Assembly: GCA_946567425.1 (NCBI GenBank)
Contig: CAMNXF010000013.1
Location: 22,545-86,544 of the forward strand
DNA: 64,000 nt
Direction: 5' to 3'
Source of the DNA: an uncultured Clostridia bacterium
GTDB lineage: Bacteria; Bacillota; Clostridia; Oscillospirales; Ruminococcaceae
Part shown: piece after piece, positions 37,192 through 45,931 of the stretch
How the letters are laid out: the number at the start of each line of letters is the position of its first letter
Position numbering within the stretch: the stretch's first letter is position 1
Position numbers and translations under genes: made by a program
Notes under the pieces: model-generated
What the model was told of the DNA's origin: nothing
What the model saw: the letters and a program-made list of their open reading frames with translations, nothing else
The model's database searches: none

Positions 37192-37980
37192 ATGTTTCCC
37201 GGATTTGAAATTTTCGGACGTTTTATCGGCAGCTATATGATATGCGCGGTGATCGGAATTTTCATCGCCTGTCCGCTCGGGATATACTGCTACAAAAAAT
37301 TTACGGGCGATGACATTTCGCTGATATTTGTGTATCTTTTCTCGGCGATCGGCGTTTTCGTCGGAATGCACTTACTGTACGGCATCACCAATATCGCCTA
37401 TTGGGGAGAGCTTTTTAAAGCTACAGGCTTTGTAAATTTCTGGGAGCGGTTCGGACTGATCTTCGGCGGCTCGGTTTTCTACGGCGGTCTTATCGGAGGT
37501 CTTATCGCGGGCGGAATTTCAGTCAAGGTTCAGAAGCTCCCCCCCGATATTGCGACCGACTGCGCCGCCCCGTCGATAGCGCTGCTGCACGGCTTCGCGC
37601 GCATAGGCTGTTTTCTCGGAGGGTGCTGTTACGGCATCGAATGGGAACATGGCGTCACCTTTACGAAGTCGCTAGTTGAGAAAGCCAACGGCGTTCCCAG
37701 AGTGCCCGTACAGCTTTACGAAGCGGGTTTTGAGTTCGCGCTTTTTGCGATGCTGTTCATTCTGCTAACGAAAACCAATAAGCTGCGCGGACGGCTTTTG
37801 GCACTGTATCTGCTGATTTATTCCGTCGGGCGATTTATTCTGGAATTCTGGCGCGGCGACGAATACAGGGGCTTTATTCTGGGAATGTCCACCTCGCAGT
37901 TTATAAGCGTACTTGTTTTCGCGGTAAGTCTGGCGTTCCTCGTATTTAAAGAAGTTCGGGAAAAAAGACGGTCATTGTGA
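37192..37980 (+). CDS. lgt: Prolipoprotein diacylglyceryl transferase-like protein
   Basis: 262 residues with about seven helices. Lgt attaches diacylglycerol to the lipobox cysteine of lipoproteins at the membrane. Seen here: SVFYGGLIGGLIAG, the signature HGFARIGCFLGGCCYG, VPVQLYEAGFEF and FILEFWRGDEYRG...GMSTSQFIS. The HGFARIGCF and YE elements are those of the Lgt active region. Many Clostridia carry more than one Lgt-like gene, so this may not be the housekeeping copy. The organism's many lipoproteins need such an enzyme. Confidence 0.87.
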   Translation: MFPGFEIFGRFIGSYMICAVIGIFIACPLGIYCYKKFTGDDISLIFVYLFSAIGVFVGMHLLYGITNIAYWGELFKATGFVNFWERFGLIFGGSVFYGGLIGGLIAGGISVKVQKLPPDIATDCAAPSIALLHGFARIGCFLGGCCYGIEWEHGVTFTKSLVEKANGVPRVPVQLYEAGFEFALFAMLFILLTKTNKLRGRLLALYLLIYSVGRFILEFWRGDEYRGFILGMSTSQFISVLVFAVSLAFLVFKEVREKRRSL

Positions 37981-38092
37981 TTTTGGGCGGCGTTTATGCC
38001 GCCTGATTTTTTATGCGCTATGCTTATTTTATATATTTGTATATAATTGCTATATATTTAAGCAAAAATTTTACGAAAATTGATAAATTTCC

Positions 38093-38121
38093 TTGACAAC
38101 TTGAAAAAAATCGTGTATAAT
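38093..38121 (+). promoter_or_regulatory. Consensus sigma-A promoter of pckA leader
   Basis: TTGACA (38093-38098), 17-nt spacer, TATAAT (38116-38121). The predicted start point, about 38128, gives a leader of roughly 240 nt. Confidence 0.9.
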
Positions 38122-38173
38122 GGTATTCGTGGAAAGGTTTTTCGGTCGTGGTTTGTCGCGGCGCGGAATCCTT

Positions 38174-38336
38174 AGACCTGTTCGATAACCGGAGAAGTGT
38201 CGTATTGCGTAGGATTTTTGGCAGCGGGAGAAGCGAGGATTCCGCCGTCATACTGTATGTATTACAAGAAAGCCTCGCAAAGTCAGCTGTCAAAAAGACT
38301 AGCAAGACGGCGCTTCGGAGGTTATCGAACAGGTCT
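38174..38336 (+). ncRNA. Long structured leader or small RNA upstream of pckA
   Basis: The strand folds into one rod: 38174-38190 with 38320-38336 (17 bp, perfect); GGA/GGA loop; 38194-38203 with 38307-38316 (10 bp, two G-U); 38205-38212 with 38299-38305 (7 bp, one bulge); GA/GA loop; 38215-38225 with 38286-38296 (11 bp, one G-U). That gives 45 pairs in 163 nt, plus GCGAGG/CCTCGC in the end loop. CGGAATCC (38164-38171) can also pair with GGATTCCG (38237-38244), a pseudoknot. It is transcribed from 38128 and ends 34 nt before the pckA start, with TTTTT at 38346. No known riboswitch class was recognised. Confidence 0.7.
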
Positions 38337-38370
38337 CTTGTAAAATTTTTATGAAACGAGGTTTTTTCCA

Positions 38371-39975
38371 ATGAGCAAGATCGATTTGACGAAGTATGGC
38401 ATTACAGGAACTACGGAAGTCGTTTACAACCCCTCTTATGACGAGTTGTACAAGGCGGAGCTTGATCCCTCCCTTACCGGCTACGATAAGGGTCAGGAGA
38501 GCGAGTTGGGCGCAGTAAACGTTATGACAGGCGTTTACACGGGACGTTCGCCCAAAGACAAGTTCATTGTTATGGACGACAACTCCAAGGACACCGTATG
38601 GTGGACCTCCGACGAGTATAAGAACGACAACCACCCCGCTACCAAGGAGGCTTGGGATGCCTGCAAGGAGATCGCAAAGAAGGAGCTCTCCAACAAGAAG
38701 CTGTATGTAGTTGACGCTTTCTGCGGCGCTAACAAGGACACGAGAATGGCTATCCGCTTTATCATGGAAGTGGCTTGGCAGGCTCACTTTGTTGAAAATA
38801 TGTTTATTAAGCCCACTGCGGAGGAGCTTGAGAGCTTTGAACCCGATTTCGTTGTATACAACGCTTCCAAGGCTAAGGTTGAGAACTACAAGGAGCTCGG
38901 TCTTAACTCCGAGACTGCTGTTATGTTCAACATTACCTCACGCGAACAGGTTATCATCAACACATGGTACGGCGGCGAAATGAAGAAAGGTATGTTCTCG
39001 ATGATGAACTACTATCTGCCGCTTAAGGGCATTGCGGCTATGCACTGCTCCGCTAACACCGATATGGACGGCAAGAACACCGCTATCTTCTTCGGTCTGT
39101 CCGGCACAGGCAAGACCACGCTTTCGACCGATCCCAAGCGTCTGCTTATCGGCGACGACGAGCACGGCTGGGACGACAACGGCGTATTCAACTTCGAGGG
39201 CGGCTGCTACGCAAAGGTTATCGACCTCGACAAGGATTCCGAACCCGATATATACAATGCTATCAAGAGAAACGCGCTCCTCGAGAACGTTACTCTCGAC
39301 GCTGACGGCAAGATCGACTTCACGGACAAGAGCGTTACTGAGAACACTCGCGTTTCTTACCCGATCGACCACATTCAGAACATTGTAAGACCCGTTTCGT
39401 CCGCTCCCGCAGCGAAGAATGTTATCTTCCTGTCCGCAGACGCGTTCGGCGTTCTGCCGCCCGTTTCTATCCTCACTCCCGAGCAGACGCAGTACTACTT
39501 CCTTTCGGGCTTTACCGCTAAGCTCGCGGGTACGGAGCGCGGCATTACCGAGCCTACCCCCACTTTCTCCGCTTGCTTCGGTCAGGCATTCCTCGAACTG
39601 CACCCGACCAAGTACGCAGAGGAGCTTGTCAAGAGAATGCAACAGAGCGGCGCAAAGGCTTATCTCGTAAACACCGGCTGGAACGGCACAGGCAAGCGCA
39701 TTTCCATTAAGGACACGCGCGGCATCATCGACGCGATCCTCAACGGCGACATCAACAACGCGCCCACCAAGAAGATCCCGTACTTCAATTTTGAAGTTCC
39801 GACAGAGCTTAAGGGTGTTGATACGGGCATTCTCGACCCGCGCGACACCTACGCAAACGCTGCCGATTGGGACGAAAAGGCAAAGGATCTCGCACAGAGA
39901 TTTATCAAGAACTTCGCAAAATACGAGGGCAACCCCGCAGGTAAGGCTCTCGTTCCCGCAGGTCCGCAGCTTTAA
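38371..39975 (+). CDS. pckA: Phosphoenolpyruvate carboxykinase (ATP)
   Basis: 534 residues, full length. Interconverts oxaloacetate + ATP and PEP + CO2 + ADP; in gut anaerobes it often runs towards oxaloacetate to fix CO2 during fermentation. Motifs: GRSPKDKF (substrate arginine), [13 protein letters not shown], the P-loop [31 protein letters not shown] (kinase-2 and Mn site) and [11 protein letters not shown]. Codons are strongly optimised, which suggests high expression. It lies behind a 240-nt structured leader and ends at a strong terminator. Confidence 0.98.
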   Translation: MSKIDLTKYGITGTTEVVYNPSYDELYKAELDPSLTGYDKGQESELGAVNVMTGVYTGRSPKDKFIVMDDNSKDTVWWTSDEYKNDNHPATKEAWDACKEIAKKELSNKKLYVVDAFCGANKDTRMAIRFIMEVAWQAHFVENMFIKPTAEELESFEPDFVVYNASKAKVENYKELGLNSETAVMFNITSREQVIINTWYGGEMKKGMFSMMNYYLPLKGIAAMHCSANTDMDGKNTAIFFGLSGTGKTTLSTDPKRLLIGDDEHGWDDNGVFNFEGGCYAKVIDLDKDSEPDIYNAIKRNALLENVTLDADGKIDFTDKSVTENTRVSYPIDHIQNIVRPVSSAPAAKNVIFLSADAFGVLPPVSILTPEQTQYYFLSGFTAKLAGTERGITEPTPTFSACFGQAFLELHPTKYAEELVKRMQQSGAKAYLVNTGWNGTGKRISIKDTRGIIDAILNGDINNAPTKKIPYFNFEVPTELKGVDTGILDPRDTYANAADWDEKAKDLAQRFIKNFAKYEGNPAGKALVPAGPQL

Positions 39976-40000
39976 TGCAGCCTGATAATTTAAAATAGTC

Positions 40001-40036
40001 AAACAGCGCATAGACGGTCGTTTGTGCGCTGTTTTT
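40001..40036 (+). terminator. Terminator of pckA
   Basis: AACAGCGCA (40002-40010) pairs with TGCGCTGTT (40025-40033), followed by TTT. Confidence 0.88.
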
Positions 40037-40103
40037 GATATGATACACTGATAAGCCAGGCTGTAGTACTTTCAGTATATTGTAAAAGAGTTTTTACCAA
40101 TTG

Positions 40104-40712
40104 TTATTGCAACCTGCCCGATATCTCAAATGCCGGACCCTTCTGCCACAAAAACGGCGTTAGGATTATCTCAAAACCCTCGCCGGGTCCGCACATAAAA
40201 TCCGCGGGCTGCCCTTTCGGCAAGCCGTAACCACACAGCAGATTGGTGATCACGCCCGCGTGGGTAACGCAAGCGGCGCGTGTAACTTCACGACGCATCA
40301 TATCACTGAAAATAATATCCAGCCCCTCGATGCACCGCACCATAAAATCGCCGTATTTCTCGCCGTTCGGGGGTGCAGCGTCGGGGCCTCCGCGCAACCA
40401 GTCGGTGTACTCGCGCAAGTCCTGAAGCTGCCGCTGCGTTTTGCCCTCAAACTCGCCGAAATTCATTTCGCATATCTCGTCAATAATCATCAGCTTCTGC
40501 TCGGGATAGATGATCTCGGCGGTCTCCAGACACCGCGCCAGCGGCGAGGAGTACACCTTGCCGACCTCGGGGTAAATTTCGTCGGCGCAGAAAGCTTCGA
40601 TTTGCCTTTTTCCCTCGGGACAAAGCGCCAGATCGGTCTGTCCGATATATTTTCCGTCAAGATTACCTTGGGTAATTCCATGGCGGATTAAATACAAGTA
40701 GTAGTTTTTCAT
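40104..40712 (-). CDS. Histidine phosphatase family protein
   Basis: 202 residues. Phosphoglycerate-mutase-like phosphatase. LIRHGITQGN carries the phospho-accepting His, SSPLARCLETAE the second Arg, MNFGEFEGKT the Glu region, and VTHAGVI the second His. The substrate cannot be told; related proteins act on sugar phosphates, nucleotides or alpha-ribazole phosphate. It stands alone between pckA and a divergent XRE regulator. Confidence 0.9.
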   Translation of the reverse strand: MKNYYLYLIRHGITQGNLDGKYIGQTDLALCPEGKRQIEAFCADEIYPEVGKVYSSPLARCLETAEIIYPEQKLMIIDEICEMNFGEFEGKTQRQLQDLREYTDWLRGGPDAAPPNGEKYGDFMVRCIEGLDIIFSDMMRREVTRAACVTHAGVITNLLCGYGLPKGQPADFMCGPGEGFEIILTPFLWQKGPAFEISGRLQ

Positions 40713-40798
40713 TTGATTTCCTCCTATATACGGTATGTCCGTTTTTGTCTTATATATTATGTCCTAGACCGCTGTCGAAAATTTGGTTATTCTGCCGC

Positions 40799-40827
40799 TT
40801 TACAAATCGGAATAACTGTTATATAAT
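40799..40827 (+). promoter_or_regulatory. Promoter of the XRE regulator
   Basis: TTTACA (40799-40804), 17-nt spacer, TATAAT (40822-40827). Between it and the start, ACGGGTA occurs twice, 11 bp apart (40870, 40881), a possible autoregulatory site. Confidence 0.65.
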
Positions 40828-40906
40828 ATACTATGTGATAATTTGATCGTCAATGGATTTTTGATATTGACGGGTAACAACGGGTAGTGGGAGAGTAGAG
40901 AGAACT

Positions 40907-41575
40907 ATGAACAAGGATTTTCCGAGAGTAATGAAGCTGCTTCGCAAGGAGCGCGGTCTGCGGCAGAAAGAGGCTGCCGATCAACTGGGGATTGCACAAG
41001 CGCTGTTGTCGCATTACGAAAACGGAAAACGCGAATGCGGACTGGATTTTTTGGTGCACGCCGCAAATTTTTACGGCGTGTCGGTCGATTATATCCTCGG
41101 CAGGACAAGCTCACGCAACGGTACGGTCGTGTCCGAGGAGGAGCTTCCCGAGAGCACGGTCTCGGAGAGCTACGGCGGCGACCCGAACGGGCTTAGCGTG
41201 GCGTTCAGAAAAAAGCTGATAACGAACGCGATTGAGGTAATTTTTTCACTTTTGATGAAAGCTAAGAACGCCAAGCTTACCAAGGCGGTTTCGTCATACA
41301 TAGTAACGGCGGTTTACCGCGCGTTCAGAATGGTTTATTCGGCTGGCGGAAAAAACGACGAGGATTGTTTCGCCGTGCCGTTTGACGACGTTTCGGGAAC
41401 GTGCGCGGCACAGCTTTCGCTCGACGATGTGAGAGCAAGAAGCGCCGCTCACGACGGAACAGCCGACGAGCGGATCACGAACTCGCGTATCGAACAGGAA
41501 TATCCCAAACAGAGTACGGCGCTGTTTTCGATAGTTACCAACGTTGAGCGAGATCTGCAGAAATTCGGGAAATAA
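40907..41575 (+). CDS. XRE-family transcriptional regulator
   Basis: 222 residues. The N-terminal helix-turn-helix (about 5-60) reads VMKLLRKERGLRQKEAADQLGIAQALLSHYENGKRECGL, a clear Cro/CI type. The region 75-222 has no recognised domain; it includes a hydrophobic helical part (LITNAIEVIFSLLMKA, VSSYIVTAVYRAF) that could bind a partner or ligand. Expressed alone; a terminator follows. The target is unknown, and self-regulation is plausible from the ACGGGTA repeats in its leader. Confidence 0.88.
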   Translation: MNKDFPRVMKLLRKERGLRQKEAADQLGIAQALLSHYENGKRECGLDFLVHAANFYGVSVDYILGRTSSRNGTVVSEEELPESTVSESYGGDPNGLSVAFRKKLITNAIEVIFSLLMKAKNAKLTKAVSSYIVTAVYRAFRMVYSAGGKNDEDCFAVPFDDVSGTCAAQLSLDDVRARSAAHDGTADERITNSRIEQEYPKQSTALFSIVTNVERDLQKFGK

Positions 41576-41578
41576 GAT

Positions 41579-41610
41579 AACGGGCGGGTGAAAGCTTCCG
41601 CCCGTTTTTT
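41579..41610 (+). terminator. Terminator of the XRE gene
   Basis: AACGGGCGG (41579-41587) pairs with CCGCCCGTT (41598-41606), then TTTT. Confidence 0.88.
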
Positions 41611-41613
41611 CGG

Positions 41614-42516
41614 TCATTCGTCGGCGATATTATACTCCGTGATAACGTTTTCACGGTTGCGCCAGTCCTCCTTGACCTTAACAAAAAGCTGTAAATTCAC
41701 CTTGCAGCCGAGAAGCTCCTCGATATCCTTGCGCGCCATTGTGCCTATTTCCTTAAGGCGCTCACCGCCCTTTCCGATTATCATGCCCTTGTGCGAATCT
41801 CTTTCACAGATAACCACAGCAGAAATATCGACGAGCTCCGCTCCCTTTGTGCTTTGGCGCGTTTTGAAGCTCTCAATGTCGACTGCCGTTCCGTGTGGTA
41901 TCTCCTGCTGCATTGTCCAGAGTATCTTCTCGCGGACTATCTCAGCGCAGAGAAAACGCTCCGTGCGGTCGGTCGCGATATCGTCGGGGAAAAAGTGCTC
42001 ACCATCTACGGCATATTTTTCCAGTGCGGGAAGTATTTTATCGGTGTTTATACGTCGTTTCACGCTTATCGGAATAATCTCTGCGAAATCGTACAACTCG
42101 TTGTACTGCGCGATTATCGGCAGCAGATCCTCCTTGTTCTTCAAAAGGTCTATCTTGTTCAGCAACAGCACAACCTCCGTGCCGTTCTGCGCAAACGAAC
42201 GGATAAGCTCCTGCTCCACGCCCGACATTTTTTTCGTAACGTCCGCCATTAACACAGCAACGTCAACGTCCTCGACCGACGTGCGCACCGACTTCACCAT
42301 GTGCTCGGCGAGCTTGGTTTTCGCCTTGAGCATACCGGGCGTGTCAATAAAAACGAACTGCGTCCCGCCCTTGGTCAGTACGCCGTTGATGCGATTGCGG
42401 GTAGTCTGCGGCTTTTCGCTTACTATGGATATTTTCTCGCCGACAAGCAGATTTGTCAGCGAGGATTTTCCCGCGTTAGGGCGTCCCGTTATTGCGATAA
42501 ATGCGTTCTTATTCAT
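41614..42516 (-). CDS. era: GTPase Era
   Basis: 300 residues. An essential GTPase that binds the 3' end of 16S rRNA and helps 30S assembly. G1 GRPNAGKSS, G2 TT, G3 DTPG, G4 NKID and G5-like ISV lie in the first 170 residues; the C-terminal KH domain contains GMIIGKGGERLKEIG. It overlaps trmD by 8 nt and is the last gene of the rlmB-era operon. Confidence 0.97.
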   Translation of the reverse strand: MNKNAFIAITGRPNAGKSSLTNLLVGEKISIVSEKPQTTRNRINGVLTKGGTQFVFIDTPGMLKAKTKLAEHMVKSVRTSVEDVDVAVLMADVTKKMSGVEQELIRSFAQNGTEVVLLLNKIDLLKNKEDLLPIIAQYNELYDFAEIIPISVKRRINTDKILPALEKYAVDGEHFFPDDIATDRTERFLCAEIVREKILWTMQQEIPHGTAVDIESFKTRQSTKGAELVDISAVVICERDSHKGMIIGKGGERLKEIGTMARKDIEELLGCKVNLQLFVKVKEDWRNRENVITEYNIADE

Positions 42517-43291
42517 TGTTATTATCCCCTTTATGTTTACGTTCTTTTCGTCTTAATCTTTTCAGCCGTTTTGCCTCCTCGGCGGCGATTTCCTCTGCGT
42601 GATCCAGAAGATATTTCTCGTACATATCAGGGCGCTTTTCCCGAGTGACCTCGATAGCCGCCTGTTTTTGCCACTCGGCGACCTTTTTGTGGTCGCCCGA
42701 CAGCAATATCCCGGGAACGGCTCGTCCGCGCCAGACCTCGGGACGGGAGTACTGTGGAAACTCCAGAAGCCCGTTGTAGTGGCTCTCGATCGAATACGCG
42801 TCCTCGTTCGGGAGAACGCCTTCCTGTAACCTCGCCACCGCGTCGCAGACTATCATCGCGGGCAGCTCGCCGCCCGTCAGCACATAATCTCCGACCGAAA
42901 GCTCCTCCGCGTCCAGTTCCTCGAGAACGCGGCTGTCAACACCCTCGTAGTGTCCACACAGCAGTATCAAGCCCTCCTCGGCGGCAAGCTCGCGCACTTT
43001 GCCCTGCGTGAGCGTTTCCCCTTGCGGCGACATATAAATTATCCTTGGACGCGCCTTATGCTGTGAGATAAGCGCCATTACGCAGTCGTAGATCGGCTGC
43101 GCCTGCATTACCAGACCCGTGCCGCCGCCGTAGGGCTTGTCGTCGACGTTGCGGTGCTTGTCCTCGGTGTACAGACGGATATTGTGCGTGTAGATCTCGA
43201 TACAGCCGCGCTTTATACCGCGCCCGAGAACGCTTGTCCGCAATACGCTGTCGCACATCTCGGGGAACAGCGTGGCTATGTCTATCCTCAT
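42509..43291 (-). CDS. trmD: tRNA (guanine-N1-)-methyltransferase TrmD
   Basis: 260 residues. Methylates G37 of tRNAs, preventing +1 frameshifts. MRIDIATLFPEM, the knot-forming LILLCGHYEGVDSRV and SVGDYVLTGGELPAM (S-adenosylmethionine site) are seen. The last 25 residues are Lys/Arg-rich (RLKRLRRKERKHKG), an extension beyond the usual end. It follows rimM with a 4-nt overlap; rplS and rpsP, the usual companions, are absent here. Confidence 0.97.
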   Translation of the reverse strand: MRIDIATLFPEMCDSVLRTSVLGRGIKRGCIEIYTHNIRLYTEDKHRNVDDKPYGGGTGLVMQAQPIYDCVMALISQHKARPRIIYMSPQGETLTQGKVRELAAEEGLILLCGHYEGVDSRVLEELDAEELSVGDYVLTGGELPAMIVCDAVARLQEGVLPNEDAYSIESHYNGLLEFPQYSRPEVWRGRAVPGILLSGDHKKVAEWQKQAAIEVTREKRPDMYEKYLLDHAEEIAAEEAKRLKRLRRKERKHKGDNNNE

Positions 43292-43806
43292 TGTCCGTCC
43301 TCGTCATCGAACAGCCCCGGCAGCGGCTTTATCAGCATTTCTCCGCCCCCGATGTCAACCTTTTTGATTACCTCGTCAATGCACGGGAACATCAGCTCTG
43401 TACCGTTCTCTTTCTTAATGGAGTAAACATCCGCAGCGCCGTTCTGGTACACCTCGGAAATTTTCCCGTACACCTCGCCCGTTTCCGCGTCCTTTACCGT
43501 CAAGCCGATTATATCCTGAATGAAGTACAGATCCTCGTCAAGCTCCGCGTCGTCGCGGTCGATGTACAGCAGTTTTCCGATGAGAGTCTGCGCCTTTTCA
43601 ACAGTATCAACGCCCTCGATATGCACTATTACCACATTTTTATGCGGATAAGCACGGACAACGTGAACGGACTGCGCTCCCTTGTTAAAATACAGCTCGT
43701 CAAATTCACACAGCACCTCGGGCGCGTCGCAGTAGTATTGACAGCGTACCTCGCCGCGTATTCCATGAGTGGCGACTATTTTTGCTATTTCCAGAAATTG
43801 TTTCAT
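43288..43806 (-). CDS. rimM: Ribosome maturation factor RimM
   Basis: 172 residues. Helps the 30S head mature with S19. The N-terminal RimM barrel (EIAKIVATHGIRGEVR) and C-terminal PRC-barrel (DLYFIQDIIGLTV, YGKISEVYQNGAADVY, FPCIDEVIKKVD) are both present. It overlaps the flippase gene by 4 nt and trmD by 4 nt, so the three are translated as a chain. Confidence 0.95.
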   Translation of the reverse strand: MKQFLEIAKIVATHGIRGEVRCQYYCDAPEVLCEFDELYFNKGAQSVHVVRAYPHKNVVIVHIEGVDTVEKAQTLIGKLLYIDRDDAELDEDLYFIQDIIGLTVKDAETGEVYGKISEVYQNGAADVYSIKKENGTELMFPCIDEVIKKVDIGGGEMLIKPLPGLFDDEDGQ

Positions 43807-45458
43807 CTTCTCTTATCCTTATACTGTTCGTTTCGATATCGATCAAGCGGTATCTCGCGGTTTGTAAAGTATTCGCGGCGCTGAGAATTGTTCGGGATAC
43901 CGCGCGGAACGTTCGATCGTTCCCTTTTCTGTGAATTATTGTACGCGTCTCGGAGGGCGTTCGGCGGCGCATTCCGACGCGTACTATCGGCGGAGTTCCG
44001 AGGAGCGCTCGACGGAGGTGTGCTCCGCGTATTATTCGACGCGGCTTGCGGAGCAGTCCGCCGTCTGTTGAGCACCAGTTTCACCGCCTGAACGCACGAT
44101 TGGAAGTTGATCGCGGCGATAAACAGGAAGATCACCGCGTTGATAACGTTCTGGAGCGTTCCATACTCAAGGAACATTATCGAGCACGCCATTCCCGTTA
44201 GCAGCATGAGATTAACGACTATTTTCGCCCAGTACACTTTCATGTAAAGGTATTTCTTCGTGTCGATTATGCGGTAAACGAACACGACTATGTAGCTTGC
44301 GAGAGTGGCGATCGCTGCGCCCGCAATTCCTATCGTCTTGATAAGTATTACGTTTAATCCGATGTTTACGGCAGCACCTATCGCCGACGACGTCAACGAG
44401 TGGGTGGTTTTCTGCGAGGCTTCGTAGATGCTCGCGAGGAAGTTGTCCATTGCCTGAAATATCGTTGCACCAAGCAGCAGCGGAACATAAAAAAATCCGG
44501 TTTCAAAACCCTTAGTGTTGTAGAACTGCATGATTATCGGACGGAGGACAAGCATAATTCCGCCACAGCCGAGGAACATCACAGTTTGTATCATGCTGAA
44601 CGTCGTTGAGTAGAAATTTGATATCGTGCGCGAATTGCGCTCCGTTATCGCGGACATTCGCCACGCCTGCGAGAAAATGCCCACAACAATCGTTACCAGA
44701 TTTGGAAATTTATAGGCAAACGAATACAAGCTGTTTTCCTTGTCGCCAAGCATACCCGTTATCATAAACTGGTCGGACGCGTTGATTATCCACCACATTA
44801 TCATGGTCGGCATAAGCGGAATGCTGTAACGCAGCATGGCGTTGCGGAGCGTTTTGTCATTGTTGACGGGGCGGTACTGCGTGATGAGCTTGGTGGAAAC
44901 GTTCAAAAAGATGATCGAGGTAAAATCACCCAGAATAACCGCCAGAACGTAACCCATAACTCCCCATTTCAGCGCGCCGAGGAAGATAAGGTTATAGACG
45001 ATCGACGAAACCGTAGTGATTATCCCGTCCACTGCATACAGCTTCACGCTGTACCGCGAACGGACGTAAATGCCGCAGACCTCCTTTACCGCTCCCGTAA
45101 AAACGTACAGCAAGATCAGCCACTCGTACCCCTTGAGCATGGGGATCATTCCGATGAGCGGTACTAACGGAATAAATACAACGCACCCGACTATACATAC
45201 GTTTATGCCTATTGAAAATACCATTTTGCCGTTGTTGGACTGCTCCAACGCAAAGCGAAGCACGCCGTCCGCGATGGACAGCGTAACCACCGATATTAGC
45301 AGCGAAGATGCCGTGATGATGTTGTTCATTACGCCGAACTGCTCGTCGCCGAGCGTGTCGAGGTAGAACTTCAGCATTACATACACAAGCAGCTTCGAGC
45401 TGAATTGTCCTATTCCCAAGACCAGTGTATTGCTTGCCAGTTTTTGGTATTTATTCAT
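43803..45458 (-). CDS. Polysaccharide/lipid flippase (MATE-Wzx superfamily) with basic tail
   Basis: 551 residues. About 14 membrane helices fill residues 1-455, with the Wzx/MVF pattern (NTLVLGIGQFSSKLLVYVML; DQFMITGMLGD; YVPLLLGATIF). It would flip an undecaprenyl-linked sugar or lipid across the membrane. After the last helix there is a 95-residue polar tail rich in R, N, S, P and Q (about 457-551), unusual for the family and probably disordered and cytoplasmic. It sits in a translation operon between tadA and rimM, an odd place for a cell-surface gene. Confidence 0.85.
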   Translation of the reverse strand: MNKYQKLASNTLVLGIGQFSSKLLVYVMLKFYLDTLGDEQFGVMNNIITASSLLISVVTLSIADGVLRFALEQSNNGKMVFSIGINVCIVGCVVFIPLVPLIGMIPMLKGYEWLILLYVFTGAVKEVCGIYVRSRYSVKLYAVDGIITTVSSIVYNLIFLGALKWGVMGYVLAVILGDFTSIIFLNVSTKLITQYRPVNNDKTLRNAMLRYSIPLMPTMIMWWIINASDQFMITGMLGDKENSLYSFAYKFPNLVTIVVGIFSQAWRMSAITERNSRTISNFYSTTFSMIQTVMFLGCGGIMLVLRPIIMQFYNTKGFETGFFYVPLLLGATIFQAMDNFLASIYEASQKTTHSLTSSAIGAAVNIGLNVILIKTIGIAGAAIATLASYIVVFVYRIIDTKKYLYMKVYWAKIVVNLMLLTGMACSIMFLEYGTLQNVINAVIFLFIAAINFQSCVQAVKLVLNRRRTAPQAASNNTRSTPPSSAPRNSADSTRRNAPPNALRDAYNNSQKRERSNVPRGIPNNSQRREYFTNREIPLDRYRNEQYKDKRR

Positions 45459-45466
45459 AGGGTAAA

Positions 45467-45931
45467 TTATTCCTGTCCATTATTTCGGAGCTCCTTGAAA
45501 AATTCGCTTAAAACCGCTCCGCAGCGCTGCTCCAGAACACGGCTCCTTACTCGCGGAATATGCGTGAACTTCTCATCGAACAGCGCTGCCACCGACGCGC
45601 ACGCACCGTTTTTTTCGTCGAACGCGCCGTACACCAGACGGCCAAGTTTTGCATTCATCACCGCGCCCGCGCACATTGGGCACGGCTCGAGCGTAACGTA
45701 AAGTGTGCATCCCGTAAGCCGCCGTCTGCCCAGCTTCTTCGCTGCGGCTTCTATCGCGATCATCTCCGCGTGGGCGGTAGGAGAACAAAGCGTTTCTCGC
45801 AGATTGTATCCCTCGCCGACTATTTCCCCGTTTTCATCGATAACAAGCGCTCCGACTGGTATTTCGCCATGCTCCGCCGCCTTTTGCGCCAGCAGAAGCG
45901 CGCGTTCCATATATTCCTCGTCTATTGTCAT
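45467..45931 (-). CDS. tadA: tRNA-specific adenosine deaminase TadA
   Basis: 154 residues. Deaminates A34 to inosine in tRNA-Arg(ACG). Zinc ligands: His54 in AHAEM with catalytic Glu56, and Cys84 and Cys87 in PCPMC. The C-terminal helix (EFFKELRNNGQE) is as in bacterial TadA. It overlaps the preceding 1051-residue gene by 4 nt. Confidence 0.96.
   Translation of the reverse strand: MTIDEEYMERALLLAQKAAEHGEIPVGALVIDENGEIVGEGYNLRETLCSPTAHAEMIAIEAAAKKLGRRRLTGCTLYVTLEPCPMCAGAVMNAKLGRLVYGAFDEKNGACASVAALFDEKFTHIPRVRSRVLEQRCGAVLSEFFKELRNNGQE

Noticed and set aside
38174..38336. Signal recognition particle RNA, 6S RNA or T-box
   Set aside because: A rod shape is shared with the first two, but the SRP GGAA loop and AGCAGC, the large open 6S bubble, and the T-box sequence are all missing.
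41588..42556. Open frame of 322 codons on the plus strand
   Set aside because: Antisense to era, Ser-rich, typical mirror frame.
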